From Hyphomicrobiaceae bacterium UBA4460 (GTDB lineage: Bacteria > Pseudomonadota > Alphaproteobacteria > Rhizobiales > Methyloligellaceae): a DNA stretch of 16,399 nt. Below the pieces are notes generated by a model that saw nothing but the letters and a program-made list of their open reading frames with translations, made no database searches and was not told the origin of the DNA. Where the stretch lies: NCBI GenBank assembly GCA_002390155.1, contig DGOS01000088.1, positions 3,563-19,961 of the forward strand, in the 5' to 3' direction. A program made the position numbers and the translations under genes. The first letter of the stretch is position 1, and every line of letters starts with the position of its first letter. Positions 1 to 7,506 of this stretch are shown in pieces.

Positions 1-9
1 AACGAAGCT

Positions 10-2679
10 CTAGAAGAAACCGCGGAACAATCCGCGCTCGCGCCGCGGTGCGCGGCGCTGGCGCGGTGGCGGCGCGGCGGCCTGAGGCGGCGGCTGAGGC
101 GCGGCCTGCGGCGCTGCGGCCTGGGCACCAGCCGGTTGCCCTGGCGCACCCGCCTGAGCTTCAGCTGGATACTCGGGGAACCCGTCCGGCTGCGCACCTT
201 CCTGGGCCGCTTGGCCCTGGGGCTTGCCATCTCGACCCAGCGGAATCGCACCGGGGGGAACCTCGTTCGGCTTGAAAGCCTCGACGATCGTGCCGCCTCC
301 ACCACCACGGGCCGGAAGACCCGTCTTGGAGTTGACGCGGACCAAGACGGCCCCTTCAGGCGGCCGGAATTCGGCCGGCGGAACGTCCTTGAGAGCCTCG
401 GCGAGGAAGTCCTTGACGATGGGCGCGGCCAGACCGCCACCGGTGGCGCTGCGGCCCATGGGCTTCGGCTGGTCGTAGCCGACATAGACGCCCACGGCCA
501 TGTCGGGCGTATAGCCGACGAACCAGGCGTCCTTGTAATCGTTGGTCGTGCCGGTCTTGCCGGCCAGCGGCCGCTTCAACGCTCTCAGCCTCGTTGCCGT
601 TCCACGCTGAACGACACCTTCCATGATGCCAACCATCTGATAGGCGGAAACCGGGTCGACGACCTGATCGCGGACATCGATAAGCTCGGGCTCGCCCTGT
701 CCGGTCCACTCGCGCGCGCTGCACGAACTGCAGTCCCGCTTGTCGTGACGCCAGACGGTGCGGCCATAGCGATCCTGGACGCGGTCGATGAAGGTCGCTT
801 CAACCTTCTTGCCGCCATTGGCGATCATCGAGTAGGCGTTAACCATGCGCAGCAGCGTGGTCTCACCCGACCCGAGCGACATAGCGAGCGCCGGTACCAG
901 ATTGTCGTAAACCCCGAAGCGGTTCGAATATTCGGCAATGACGGGCATGCCGATATCCCGCGACAAACGCACCGTCATCAGGTTGCGCGACTTCTCGATG
1001 CCGCGGCGCAAGGTCGAGGGGCCTGCGCCTCCACCCGAGTAGTTCTTGGGGCACCAGGGCGGCATGCCGCGGCCTTGGCTTACACAAATGCGTCCGTCGA
1101 CGATGATGCTCGACGGCGTATAGCCGTTGTCGATGGCCGTGAGATAGATGAGCGGCTTGAACGAGGAGCCGGGCTGACGCAGCGCTTGGGTGGCGCGGTT
1201 GAACTGGCTCTGATGGAAGCTGAAGCCGCCTACGATGGCGAGCACGCGACCCGTGTGCGGGTCTATAGCCGTAATGGCGCCGCTGACCTTGGGAGGCTGC
1301 TGGAGCGACCACTTGCCCGCAACCGTCTCCGCCGGCGCAACCTCGCCATCCTTGTTCTTCTTGGGCTCGAGTGGCGCGACGTAGATCACATCGCCCGGCT
1401 TCAGCGCGGACTTGATGGACTTACGCGTCCACTTGACTTGCGACGCCGGGATCACGCCGGTCTCCCGCTCTTCGACCAAGCGGCCTTCCTTGTCGCGCCC
1501 GGGCCGGATGCCGATCGTTGCCTGATCGCCCGACACTTCGAGAACGACTGCCCGTTTCCAGGGCGCGATATCCTTCCACACCGGAATTTCGGCAAGCGCC
1601 TTGCCCCAATCGCCGGAGATTTCGATGGTCTTGTCGACGCCGCGCCAGCCTGCATGGGCGCGGTCGTACTTGGTCAGCCCCTTGACCAGCGCCTTGCGGG
1701 CGATCGCTTGGAGCCGCGGGTCGAGTGTGGTGCGGACCGACAGGCCGCCACCGTAAAGCTTGTCCTCGCCGAACTTGTCGAGGATCTCGCGGCGCACTTC
1801 CTCTGCGAAATACTCCGAGGCGTGAATCTGCGGACCGTACTTCTTCGCCAGCACGCCGAGCGGCGCGGCCTTGGCCTGCTCGCCTTCCTCAGGCGTCGCA
1901 AAGCCGTTCCCGACGATCCGGTCGATCACCCAGTTGCGCCGCGTCAGCGCGCGTTCAGCGTGCTTCCAGGGGTCATACCGGCTTGGCGCCTTCGGCAGGA
2001 GTGCGAGATAGGCCGCTTCCGCCCAAGACAGCTCGTTCAGCGCTTTGCCCCAATATCTCTGCGCAGCTGCCGCCACGCCGTAAGCACCGCCGCCGAGATA
2101 GATCTCGTTTAGGTAAAGCTCGAGAATCTGATCCTTAGTGAAGGCGCGCTCGATGCGGATGGCGAGAATCGCCTCCTTGAGCTTGCGCTCGATGTTCTGC
2201 TCACTCGTCAGAAGGAAGTTCTTCGCCACCTGCTGGGTGATGGTCGAAGCGCCGACCATATGGCCGCCGCCGGCTTGCATCGCGCTCATGTTGGTGACGA
2301 TGGCGCGGATGATGCCCTGAATGTCGAGGCCGCCATGCTGATAGAAATTCTTGTCCTCGGCGGAGAGGAACGCCTCGATCACGCGCTTTGGAACTGCGGT
2401 AATCGGCACGTAGATACGTCGCTGGCGTGCAAACTCGGAAATGAGCCGGCCGTCATTGGCGTGGATGCGCGTCATGACGGGCGGTTCGTATTTGGCGAGC
2501 ACCTCGTAGTCCGGCAGGTCTTGCGATGCCTTCCACAACACGAACGCAACCGCGCCCGCCACGCCAATGGCCAGGATCATGCCCGCTGCGAACATGAAGC
2601 CTAGAAAGCGCAGGAAGAAGCCGCGACGTTTCTTTTTCCGCCCTCGCTTGGGCGGCGTGACTGGTGTCGTGATGTCCAT
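10..2679 (-). CDS. mrcA: Penicillin-binding protein 1A (bifunctional glycosyltransferase/transpeptidase)
   Basis: Class A PBP of 889 aa that polymerises lipid II into glycan strands and cross-links the stem peptides at the outer face of the inner membrane. A basic cytoplasmic N-terminus (KRGRKKKRR) precedes one membrane anchor at about residues 21-49. The GT51 domain (about 75-250) shows EDKNFYQHGG with catalytic Glu108, the TITQQVAKNFLL motif (146-157) and YLNEIYLGGGAYG (189-201). An OB-like linker follows (about 320-460). The transpeptidase domain has the S505-x-x-K508 box with nucleophile Ser505, S564-R-N566, and K708-T-G. The last 70 residues are Pro/Ala/Gln-rich and end in a basic stretch. 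The ATG has AGGA about 5 nt upstream. It lies 147 nt downstream of the amidase gene on the same strand, the order seen in many Rhizobiales, so the two are probably co-expressed. The family call is certain; mrcA versus ponA is only nomenclature. Confidence 0.97.
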   Translation of the reverse strand: MDITTPVTPPKRGRKKKRRGFFLRFLGFMFAAGMILAIGVAGAVAFVLWKASQDLPDYEVLAKYEPPVMTRIHANDGRLISEFARQRRIYVPITAVPKRVIEAFLSAEDKNFYQHGGLDIQGIIRAIVTNMSAMQAGGGHMVGASTITQQVAKNFLLTSEQNIERKLKEAILAIRIERAFTKDQILELYLNEIYLGGGAYGVAAAAQRYWGKALNELSWAEAAYLALLPKAPSRYDPWKHAERALTRRNWVIDRIVGNGFATPEEGEQAKAAPLGVLAKKYGPQIHASEYFAEEVRREILDKFGEDKLYGGGLSVRTTLDPRLQAIARKALVKGLTKYDRAHAGWRGVDKTIEISGDWGKALAEIPVWKDIAPWKRAVVLEVSGDQATIGIRPGRDKEGRLVEERETGVIPASQVKWTRKSIKSALKPGDVIYVAPLEPKKNKDGEVAPAETVAGKWSLQQPPKVSGAITAIDPHTGRVLAIVGGFSFHQSQFNRATQALRQPGSSFKPLIYLTAIDNGYTPSSIIVDGRICVSQGRGMPPWCPKNYSGGGAGPSTLRRGIEKSRNLMTVRLSRDIGMPVIAEYSNRFGVYDNLVPALAMSLGSGETTLLRMVNAYSMIANGGKKVEATFIDRVQDRYGRTVWRHDKRDCSSCSAREWTGQGEPELIDVRDQVVDPVSAYQMVGIMEGVVQRGTATRLRALKRPLAGKTGTTNDYKDAWFVGYTPDMAVGVYVGYDQPKPMGRSATGGGLAAPIVKDFLAEALKDVPPAEFRPPEGAVLVRVNSKTGLPARGGGGGTIVEAFKPNEVPPGAIPLGRDGKPQGQAAQEGAQPDGFPEYPAEAQAGAPGQPAGAQAAAPQAAPQPPPQAAAPPPRQRRAPRRERGLFRGFF

Positions 2680-2826
2680 AATTTCCTACCGTCCCGACCC
2701 CGCGTTCCGCCTGGCGGGGCACCCAAACCAACCTAGCCAAGAATATGGCAATAAAACGCAAGAGTCGTCCGAAATCATGGAATTTCCCGACCTTGCGGGA
2801 GCAGCCTTAGGGCCAGACCTTCCCGC

Positions 2827-4068
2827 TCAGAACGGGCTGCGGGCGATGCGCTTGTTGAAATAGCCGTCGATCGCCGCCGTCACCGATGTGGCCATCCGGT
2901 CGCGCCAAGCCTCGGAGGTGAGTTGCTTCTCGTCGTCGGCATTGCTCAGGAAGCCCAGCTCCAGCAGCACGGACGGCACGTCGGGCGCCTTGAGCACCCG
3001 GAAGCCCGCAGACCGCAAGCGCTTGTCGTGGAGCGTGCCCTTGGCGGCGAGTTCGCCGACGATCGACCGGGCAAAGACCACAGACCGATTCTTGGTCTCC
3101 CGCTGGGCGAGATCGATGAGAATGTTGGCAACCACCTCATCGGACTCCTCCGGCAACTCCACGCCGGCGATGGCATCGGAGAAGTTCTCCTTGGCAGCGA
3201 GCGCTCGGGCTTCGGCATCGGAGGCTTGCTCGGACAAGGTGTAGACGGTGGCGCCGCGCGCATCGTCGATCTCGGCCGGGAAGTAGTCGGCATGGATGGA
3301 TAAGAACAACCCGGCCCCCTTCTTCTGAGCTATGGCCACGCGCTCCTTCAGGGGCAGGAAGGTGTCGTCCTCGCGCGTCATGTAGACCTCGTACCGTCCC
3401 GTCGCGAGAAGCTTCTCCTTGAGGCGCTTTCCGAACTTGAGCACGACTCCCTTCTCGGCCACGCCGTTGGCGCTACTGGCGCCCGGGTCGACGCCCCCGT
3501 GACCGGGATCGAGCACGACGATGGGCTTTGCATTGGCTGGGCGTTTGGGCGCCTGAGGCAGCGGCACGGCGGACGCTTTTGTGCGCGCCTCCTTCGCCTT
3601 GCCGAGCTTGTCGGCGAAGGTTTTCTCGTCTGTTGGAATGAGATCGACGACAAGGCGCGCCGGTTGATCGTCCCGCGGCTCCAGGACGAAATACTTGTCG
3701 ATGAGAAACGGCCCGCGGACGTCCAGGACAATACGCGATTTGCCCGGGGCGAACAGACCGTAGCGGAAGGCCGTGACGAGGCCACGCTGCTTCGTGCCAA
3801 TGCCGCCTGGCATCTGAAAATGGACATCGGCGGCGTCGACGATCACGCGGTAGGGATTGCCGAGGGCGTAGACATGCACATCCACCTTCTTCGACAGGTC
3901 GGCGATGAAGCGGGTGCGCTCGCGGTCGCCGGCGAGCCGCGCGTCGTTGGCGACGACACCTTGCGGCGCTGCGAGCGCGGGCGCGCCCGGGAGCCCCGCC
4001 GGCGCGAGCACCCCGGCCGCGAGTACCGCGGCAGCACCGAAAACACGCAGCACGCCCATAGCTTCCAC
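2827..4068 (-). CDS. amiC: N-acetylmuramoyl-L-alanine amidase (AMIN + Amidase_3), AmiC-like
   Basis: Periplasmic zinc amidase that removes stem peptides from muramic acid, usually during septal splitting. The 413 aa comprise a signal peptide (hydrophobic about 8-34, probable cut near ALAAP), an AMIN peptidoglycan/septum-targeting domain (about 45-145), an Ala/Lys/Pro linker (about 150-180) and a C-terminal Amidase_3 domain (about 181-408). Zinc ligands and catalytic residues are visible: His190 in DPGHGG, Glu205 in AEKG, His259 in SIHAD and Glu370 in LLELGFLSN. The catalytic domain has an insertion (about 265-310) matching the inhibitory helix region of EnvC/NlpD-controlled amidases; that role is inferred from family knowledge. 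The annotated start is GTG at 4068; an ATG three codons later (4059) with GGAAG just upstream is equally possible. Divergent from rne, upstream of the PBP1A gene. AmiA/AmiB/AmiC naming is arbitrary here. Confidence 0.93.
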   Translation of the reverse strand: MEAMGVLRVFGAAAVLAAGVLAPAGLPGAPALAAPQGVVANDARLAGDRERTRFIADLSKKVDVHVYALGNPYRVIVDAADVHFQMPGGIGTKQRGLVTAFRYGLFAPGKSRIVLDVRGPFLIDKYFVLEPRDDQPARLVVDLIPTDEKTFADKLGKAKEARTKASAVPLPQAPKRPANAKPIVVLDPGHGGVDPGASSANGVAEKGVVLKFGKRLKEKLLATGRYEVYMTREDDTFLPLKERVAIAQKKGAGLFLSIHADYFPAEIDDARGATVYTLSEQASDAEARALAAKENFSDAIAGVELPEESDEVVANILIDLAQRETKNRSVVFARSIVGELAAKGTLHDKRLRSAGFRVLKAPDVPSVLLELGFLSNADDEKQLTSEAWRDRMATSVTAAIDGYFNKRIARSPF

Positions 4069-4172
4069 TCGCCCTTACCCTTTTCCGGCAGTCTTCAGCT
4101 CTAAACGGCCCGAGACCCGTGGCCGTTCCCTGGCGGCGCTGCTCCAAATCAGGATCGAAATCACGGCAATTG

Positions 4173-4190
4173 TTAACCACGCCTGGTTAA
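4173..4190. promoter_or_regulatory. Perfect dyad TTAACC-N6-GGTTAA, candidate operator
   Basis: A perfect 6+6 inverted repeat with a six-base spacer lies between the divergent amidase and rne genes, just upstream of the proposed rne -35 box. The TTAACC half resembles half of the alphaproteobacterial CtrA box, but the two TTAA cores are 10 bases apart rather than the canonical 7, so it is not a standard CtrA site. It could bind another dimeric regulator. The binding protein is unknown. Confidence 0.3.
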
Positions 4191-4228
4191 GCGACCGTTG
4201 TGCCGACTTGGTGGCCTCGCTTCGGCAC

Positions 4229-4258
4229 TTGCCAAATCTCCGGGCAACCCCCTAATAA
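4229..4258 (+). promoter_or_regulatory. Candidate sigma70 promoter for rne
   Basis: TTGCCA (4229-4234) is separated by 18 bases from TAATAA (4253-4258), which would start RNA near 4265 and give a leader of about 410 nt. A long structured leader is known for rne in enterobacteria, where it mediates RNase E autoregulation, so the length is plausible. Only the sequence match supports this promoter. Confidence 0.45.
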
Positions 4259-4296
4259 GGACACAGACTCAAACCATTGAGTCCGAGCCCCCTGGA

Positions 4297-4661
4297 CGCC
4301 ATATGGCGGTATGGGTGCAATTTATTTTGGCGCGTCAGGCCCTTGGAATCGGCCGGGACGCAGGAAGGCGGCCTCTCATTGTGATGGCCGCCTAAAATCG
4401 AACTGCTCGCCGCGTTTGAACGCGGCAGGTGAGGATTTGGCGATGCACGCTCAGGGTTGTCAGCTAAGTCTCGGGGATTCCCGGGCTTTTTTGATGCCAC
4501 TGACCGCTTGGCGGCCACGGATGGCCGAACCCATGAGGCCGGATACCCGGCTCAACATGGGTCGTCGCTTCGAATCATGGTCTATTGGTCATTGGCGCGC
4601 GCGGGCTTCCGGTACACGCCCGGCGAGGCGGTTGTTTAAGCCGCTCTTCTCGGCCCGCGCG
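4297..4661 (+). promoter_or_regulatory. Structured rne 5' leader with serial hairpins
   Basis: Perfect or near-perfect stems read directly from sequence are: palindrome CGCCATATGGCG (4297-4308); AGGCGGCC/GGCCGCCT (4366-4373 with 4386-4393, plus inner TCA/TGA); GCCGCG/CGCGGC (4409-4426); a stem followed by T6 (4470-4492); CGGCCA/TGGCCG with a four-base loop (4512-4527); and ACCCATG/CATGGGT (4529-4562) enclosing GCCGG/CCGGC. Last comes a 9-bp stem CGCGCGGGC/GCCCGCGCG (4598-4606 with 4653-4661) that ends three bases before the GGAG ribosome binding site at 4664-4667. That placement could tune rne translation. In E. coli RNase E represses its own mRNA by acting on its 5' leader; transfer of that idea here is inference, and no homology to the enterobacterial element is claimed. 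Confidence 0.55.
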
Positions 4662-4763
4662 GCGGAGAACACACAACATGGCAAGCAAAATGCTTATCGA
4701 TGCGGCGCATCCGGAGGAGACCCGGGTCGTCGTAGTAAAAGGCAATCGTGTCGAGGAATTTGA
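4443..4763 (+). other. Candidate upstream open reading frame in the rne leader
   Basis: ATG at 4443 has GAGGA (4431-4435) seven bases upstream, a better ribosome binding site than that of rne itself. The frame runs 106 codons through the terminator-like hairpin and past the rne start in a different frame, stopping at 4763. The deduced peptide is Met/Arg-rich with no recognisable domain, so a conserved protein is unlikely. If translated, ribosomes would cross both the hairpin and the rne start and could couple or block rne translation. I regard it as a possible regulatory frame, not as a gene. Confidence 0.2.
4470..4492 (+). terminator. Intrinsic-terminator-like hairpin inside the rne leader
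   Basis: A 6-bp stem (CTCGGG with CCCGGG, one G-U pair, loop GATT) at 4470-4485 is followed after one C by six consecutive T (4487-4492). It sits about 185 nt before the rne start codon and in the rne direction. It could attenuate rne transcription or end a short RNA made from 4265-4492. The stem is short for a fully efficient terminator. Confidence 0.45.
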
Positions 4764-7440
4764 CTACGAATCGGCGAATAAGAAGCAGCTCAGAGGTAAT
4801 ATTTATCTCGCGAAGGTGACCCGGGTCGAGCCGTCCTTGCAGGCGGCATTTGTCGATTACGGTGGCAACCGTCACGGCTTCTTGGCCTTTACTGAAATTC
4901 ATCCTGACTATTATCAGATCCCGGTTGCGGACCGGCAGGCCTTGCTCGAGGAAGAGGCGGCGGAACACAGCCGCGCTTCGGCCGAGGAAGCCGCCGAGGA
5001 CGACGAGGCGGCGAACGGCCGTGGCCGACGGCGCCGGGGCCGGCGTGGACGCACACGTGGCGAGCCGCGAAAAAGCACGAGGCCGCGGAAGACGGCGAGG
5101 TCCAAAGACGCTGAGTCCCAAGACGCTGAGTCCCAAGAGGCTGAGCCCCAAGAGGCTGAGTCCCGAGGCGTCGCGAGCGCACCACCGATCGCAAAGTTCG
5201 AACTCGACGAAGTCGACGAGATCGACACGACACCCCGCGAGGACGGCGAGGTCGACAAGAAGGCCGGCGACGATGACGACGGCTCGCCCGACATCGCACT
5301 TGAAGCAAGCAATCTCGTTCATGAGGTCTCCGAGGCTGCCGAACCCGGCGGCGAAGAGACAGAGTCCGAGGATGCCGACGCGACCGCTGAAGCGTCCGCC
5401 GAAGAGAGTGACGATGCCACGGACGATGCGGCCGAAGCCGGCGCGAAGTCCACGGACGATGGCGACGACGACGAGCATGACGATGACGACGGCGAGCAAG
5501 CCGCCGCGAAGGATGGCAACGGCGACGCCGTCGAGTCCGTCGGCTCCGAGGACGCTATGGAAGAAGTGCCGGAGCGTGCGCGCCGGCGCCGCGGCAGGCC
5601 TTATAAGATCCAAGAGGTGATCCGGCGGCGCCAGATCATTCTCGTGCAGGTCGTCAAGGAAGAGCGCGGCAACAAGGGCGCAGCGCTGACCACCTATTTG
5701 TCGCTCGCCGGCCGCTACACGGTGCTGATGCCGAACACCGCGCGCGGCGGCGGCATCAGCCGCAAGATCACGCAGCCGACCGACCGCAAGCGCTTGCGGG
5801 AAATCGCCGGTGAACTCGAAGTGCCGGAAGGCATGGGGCTGATCATCCGCACCGCGGGCGCACAGCGCACCAAGACCGAGATCAAGCGCGACTACGACTA
5901 TCTGCTCAGGCTGTGGGAGACCGTGCGCGATCGCACGCTGGAATCGACGGCCCCTGCCCTCGTTTACGAGGAAGGCAGCCTGATCAAGCGTTCGATCCGC
6001 GATCTTTACAACAAGGATATCGACGAGGTTCTGGTGGCGGGCGACGAAGCCTATCGCGAGGCCAAGGACTTCATGCGCATGCTCATGCCGAGCCATGCGA
6101 AGAACGTGAAGCCCTACAAAGAGCCGGAGCCGATCTTCATCCGCTACCAGGTCGAACGCCAACTCGGGGCGATGTTCTCGCCACAGGTTACGCTCAGATC
6201 CGGCGGTTACATCGTCATCAATCAGACCGAGGCGTTGGTCTCCGTCGATGTGAACTCGGGCAAGGCGACGCGCGAACACAATATCGAGGACACGGCGCTC
6301 AAGACGAACCTCGAAGCGGCCGAGGAGGTCGCGCGGCAATTGCGCTTGCGCGATCTTGCAGGCCTGATCGTCATCGACTTCATCGACATGGACGAACGCC
6401 GCAACAATCGGCATGTCGAAAAACGCTTGAAGGACTCACTGCGCAACGACCGCGCGCGCATCCAGATGGGCCGCATTAGCCATTTCGGCCTCTTGGAGAT
6501 GTCGCGGCAGCGCCTGCGCACGGGCATGCTGGAAGGCTCCACCGATGCCTGCATTATGTGTCAAGGCACGGGCATCGTGCGTTCTGTGGAATCGGTGGCG
6601 CTGGATATCCTGCGCTCGGTCGAAGACCGGCTCATCACCGACGGCGTGGTGCCGCTGGTGGCGACCACCGCCGTAGATGTCGCGCTTTACATTCTCAACC
6701 AGAAGCGCGCGCACGTGAAAGACATCGAGGCGCGCTACCAGGTGCCGATCACCATCACGGCGGATAAGGAGCTGCACATCTCGCAGTTCGTGATCGAGCG
6801 GGGCGCAGAAGGCGCACTCATCGATGGCGAGAGCACCGTCGTGCAGATGGATTGGGCGCATCACGGCGCGGATGCCTCAGGCGAGGCCGAAGGCGATACG
6901 GGCAAGCGGCGGCCGAGACGGCGCCGGCGCTCAAGGCGTCAAGGTGACGGCGACGAAGCGCCCGCAAGCGCCAAGGGCGCCGACTCAGAAGCGACAGACG
7001 CCGACGCGGTCCAGACCGCGGGAGATGAAAGCGCGGACACGGAAGGCGAGCCTGCCCGCAAACCTCGCCGCAGAGGCCGCCGCGGTGGCCGGCGCAGCCG
7101 CGGTCAACGTGCACAAGCAGCGGCGAGCGAGGAGAACACCCAAAGCGAGGGCGGCGCGGAGGCAAACCCTGCCGATGCTCCAGCGGCAGACGCAGCACAG
7201 CCCGCCGAAGAGGTCGCTTCGCCCGAGGACCAAACAAACGGCAAGGATCACGACGCCAAGCCGGCGGCCGATGTCGAACTAGTCGGCGAAGGCGCCGTGC
7301 CGGAGTCCCACGAGCCGGAGCCGGCCTTTAGCGTTCCGCCGGTTCGCGAGGAACCGGTGGCACCGTCGGAGATTCACGTCGAAAACGAAGACGATGACGA
7401 CGACGCACCGCGCCGCCGAGGCTGGTGGTCGCGCGGCTAA
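4678..7440 (+). CDS. rne: Ribonuclease E (Rne/Rng family)
   Basis: Single-strand-specific endoribonuclease that starts mRNA decay, matures rRNA/tRNA and scaffolds a degradosome; 920 aa from ATG 4678. MASKMLIDAAHPEETRVVV is the family's usual N-terminus, and GGAG (4664-4667) lies 10 nt upstream; the frame is open further 5' but without family similarity. The S1 domain begins at about 37-75 and resumes at about 305-355, interrupted by a 230-residue Arg/Asp/Glu-rich insertion that carries a 5-residue repeat. The RNase H-like/DNase I-like core follows. Metal ligands are Asp524 in VDVNSGK and Asp567 in VIDFIDM; the zinc-link CxxC is Cys625/Cys628. After about residue 725 the tail is disordered, with two Arg-rich RNA-binding-type patches (743-754, 794-811) and an acidic run before the terminal RRRGWWSRG. 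The split S1 domain is typical of Alphaproteobacteria; degradosome partners cannot be read from this sequence. Confidence 0.97.
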   Translation: MASKMLIDAAHPEETRVVVVKGNRVEEFDYESANKKQLRGNIYLAKVTRVEPSLQAAFVDYGGNRHGFLAFTEIHPDYYQIPVADRQALLEEEAAEHSRASAEEAAEDDEAANGRGRRRRGRRGRTRGEPRKSTRPRKTARSKDAESQDAESQEAEPQEAESRGVASAPPIAKFELDEVDEIDTTPREDGEVDKKAGDDDDGSPDIALEASNLVHEVSEAAEPGGEETESEDADATAEASAEESDDATDDAAEAGAKSTDDGDDDEHDDDDGEQAAAKDGNGDAVESVGSEDAMEEVPERARRRRGRPYKIQEVIRRRQIILVQVVKEERGNKGAALTTYLSLAGRYTVLMPNTARGGGISRKITQPTDRKRLREIAGELEVPEGMGLIIRTAGAQRTKTEIKRDYDYLLRLWETVRDRTLESTAPALVYEEGSLIKRSIRDLYNKDIDEVLVAGDEAYREAKDFMRMLMPSHAKNVKPYKEPEPIFIRYQVERQLGAMFSPQVTLRSGGYIVINQTEALVSVDVNSGKATREHNIEDTALKTNLEAAEEVARQLRLRDLAGLIVIDFIDMDERRNNRHVEKRLKDSLRNDRARIQMGRISHFGLLEMSRQRLRTGMLEGSTDACIMCQGTGIVRSVESVALDILRSVEDRLITDGVVPLVATTAVDVALYILNQKRAHVKDIEARYQVPITITADKELHISQFVIERGAEGALIDGESTVVQMDWAHHGADASGEAEGDTGKRRPRRRRRSRRQGDGDEAPASAKGADSEATDADAVQTAGDESADTEGEPARKPRRRGRRGGRRSRGQRAQAAASEENTQSEGGAEANPADAPAADAAQPAEEVASPEDQTNGKDHDAKPAADVELVGEGAVPESHEPEPAFSVPPVREEPVAPSEIHVENEDDDDDAPRRRGWWSRG
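5101..5160 (+). repeat. 15-bp tandem repeat x4 within the RNase E insertion
   Basis: Four consecutive 15-base units, close to TCCCAAGACGCTGAG, begin at 5101, 5116, 5131 and 5146 and differ by one or two bases each. They encode S/P-[KQ]-[DE]-A-E pentapeptides in the acidic insertion of the S1 domain. Because the unit is a multiple of three, copy-number change would keep the frame open. Confidence 0.85.
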
Positions 7441-7472
7441 GACGCCCAAGACGCTGTAGGACAGTTTGCATG

Positions 7473-7503
7473 AGAGGCGCGCTCCGGCGCGCCTCTTTCT
7501 TTT
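7473..7503 (+). terminator. Rho-independent terminator of rne
   Basis: A perfect 10-bp stem, AGAGGCGCGC with GCGCGCCTCT, closes a TCCG tetraloop (7473-7496) and runs into TTTCTTTT (7496-7503). It lies 32 nt after the rne stop, in the 66-nt gap before the convergent aminotransferase gene. There is no T-run on the other side, so it works only for rne. Confidence 0.9.
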
Positions 7504-7506
7504 GCG

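Larger units (their letters stand above)
4069..4677. other. 609-bp divergent intergenic region: amidase promoter side and rne leader
   Basis: No credible protein gene fills this stretch; open frames through it have random-looking composition. The left third (4069-4260) must hold the divergent promoters. It contains the dyad TTAACC-N6-GGTTAA (4173-4190) and a sigma70-like pair pointing to rne (4229-4258). The right two thirds are a GC-rich run of inverted repeats up to the rne start. There are five GANTC motifs at 4266-4270, 4279-4283, 4346-4350, 4476-4480 and 4572-4576. No clear promoter for the amidase could be picked out on the minus strand. Confidence 0.8.

Noticed and set aside
136..2112. 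658-codon plus-strand open frame opposite the PBP1A gene
   Set aside because: It is the complement of a confidently identified gene in GC-rich DNA, where long antisense frames are expected. The protein has no recognisable motif and has biased Arg/Asp/Leu composition.
2680..2826. Separate promoter or terminator between the amidase and PBP1A genes
   Set aside because: Only 4-5 bp stems and no convincing -35/-10 pair on the minus strand; a single GAGTC at 2762 is not significant. Readthrough from the amidase gene is the simpler view.
4173..4190. Canonical CtrA box
   Set aside because: CtrA boxes have TTAA cores separated by seven bases; here the separation is ten. Kept only as an unassigned dyad.
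4265..4492. Known structured RNA (4.5S, 6S, tmRNA or RNase P RNA)
   Set aside because: None of the signature sequences or expected sizes of these RNAs could be recognised in this stretch.
4585..4677. Upstream extension of RNase E by 31 codons
   Set aside because: The extension has no family similarity and runs through the structured leader. MASKMLIDA at 4678 is the conserved N-terminus and has a GGAG site.
5101..5160. CRISPR-like or regulatory repeat array
   Set aside because: Units are contiguous, without spacers, in frame and inside the rne coding sequence, so this is an ordinary coding microsatellite.
4636..6414. 592-codon minus-strand open frame opposite rne
   Set aside because: Mirror image of RNase E codons; no domain, and its Val/Leu/Arg-rich repeats reflect the acidic insertion on the sense strand.
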